From positions 47,377,336 to 47,441,335 of the forward strand of contig CM077006.1 of the NCBI GenBank assembly GCA_039090855.1: 64,000 nt of DNA. Direction: 5' to 3'. This document shows, piece after piece, positions 63,716 through 64,000 of this stretch. The notes under the pieces were generated by a model. That model saw nothing but the letters and a program-made list of their open reading frames with translations. It ran no database searches and was not told the DNA's origin. Positions within the stretch are counted from its first letter, which is position 1. Each line of letters starts with the position of its first letter. Made by a program: the position numbers and the translations under genes. The DNA comes from Macrothele yani (taxonomy: Eukaryota > Arthropoda > Arachnida > Araneae > Macrothelidae).

Positions 63716-63908
63716 CCCGGAGGCCGAGTGGTCTGAGGTATTGTCTTCCGACCATTCTATCAAGAGATGAGCGGGTTCGAGTCCCAGCTGAGTGGTGTGC
63801 TTATCCGATGGCGTTGGCCTTGTCCCTACCCTGGAAGCAGTGGGCGTAAATTAGACGGGCGACTACTTAAAGCCCTAAAAGTTGCTCACGGTGGTAGTTA
63901 ACCCCTCC
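63716..63908 (+). repeat. tRNA-derived SINE, family A relative, plus orientation
   Basis: Head GAGGCCGAGTGGTCTGAGG (A box) and GGGTTCGAGTCCCAG (B box). Body TACCCTGGAAGCAGTGGGCG, AAATTAGACGGGCGACT, tail GTTGCTCACGGTGGTAGTTA. It shares the family A body and tail with a different head. One of the few family members here in plus orientation. Confidence 0.8.
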
Positions 63909-64000
63909 CGCCCACACACAGAGAGAAAGTGTCTGGAATTAAGTATGGGAGAAACTATATATACCTAATTGGGGTCTTTCCCCTCTTCTAGTCGCGTATT

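Overview
The window looks like repeat-dense intergenic DNA from an animal, most likely an arthropod or another invertebrate. The evidence is the mix of elements: Tc1 and mariner transposons with TA target duplications, hAT elements, RTE-type LINEs, Penelope-like elements with a GIY-YIG domain, a copia remnant and many tRNA-derived SINEs, all in AT-rich DNA. I found no host protein-coding gene, rRNA gene or intact tRNA gene. Almost every coding stretch is a decayed transposon or retrotransposon gene.

Layout. 0-2.1 kb: Ty1/copia pol remnant. 2.3-4.3 kb: SINEs. 4.7-6.2 kb: LINE 3' end, interrupted by a miniature LTR element (TRIM). 6.2-7.3 kb: mariner. 7.7-8.1 kb: MITE with long inverted repeats. 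8.7-10.1 kb: second TRIM copy, then a deleted Penelope-like element ending in a hammerhead-like motif. 10.5-12.0 kb: mariner carrying a SINE. 13.0-14.2 kb: mariner. 14.5-18.4 kb: Tc1 element split by a hAT element; its DNA-binding region is expanded into an 11-copy array of 141 bp. 19.15-22.06 kb: hAT element with an exact 8-bp target duplication, containing a 12-copy minisatellite and a Tc1 insertion. 22-30 kb: sparse hAT-type ends plus a truncated RTE LINE. 30.6-31.8 kb: mariner. 34.6-35.9 kb: Penelope-like element. 37.5 kb: Harbinger-like MITE. 39.0-40.4 kb: near-complete Tc1, followed by a 54-bp foldback. 41.0-44.2 kb: almost full-length RTE LINE. 44.8-46.7 kb: LINE fragments. 47.6-48.9 kb: mariner. 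49.9-50.5 kb: Tc1 3' half. 50.5-52.3 kb: inverted Penelope-like element with a hammerhead-like motif. 52.3-55.4 kb: SINEs and a hAT MITE. 55.5-56.8 kb: mariner. 57.6-59.9 kb: two Tc1 elements. 60-63.9 kb: SINEs and a nested stack (hAT-like end, RTE, three SINEs).

The most distinctive item is a family of about 590-bp elements, two copies, with terminal direct repeats of about 163 bp, a lysine-type primer binding site, a polypurine tract and 4-bp target duplications. They are TRIMs, but each LTR carries a complete tRNA-like module with A and B boxes. This is analogous to the plant Cassandra TRIMs, whose LTRs carry 5S RNA. One copy has two identical LTRs, so it inserted recently. Autonomous partners would have to supply reverse transcriptase and integrase; none is visible here.

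All boundaries and alignments were read by eye. Family assignments below superfamily level are tentative.
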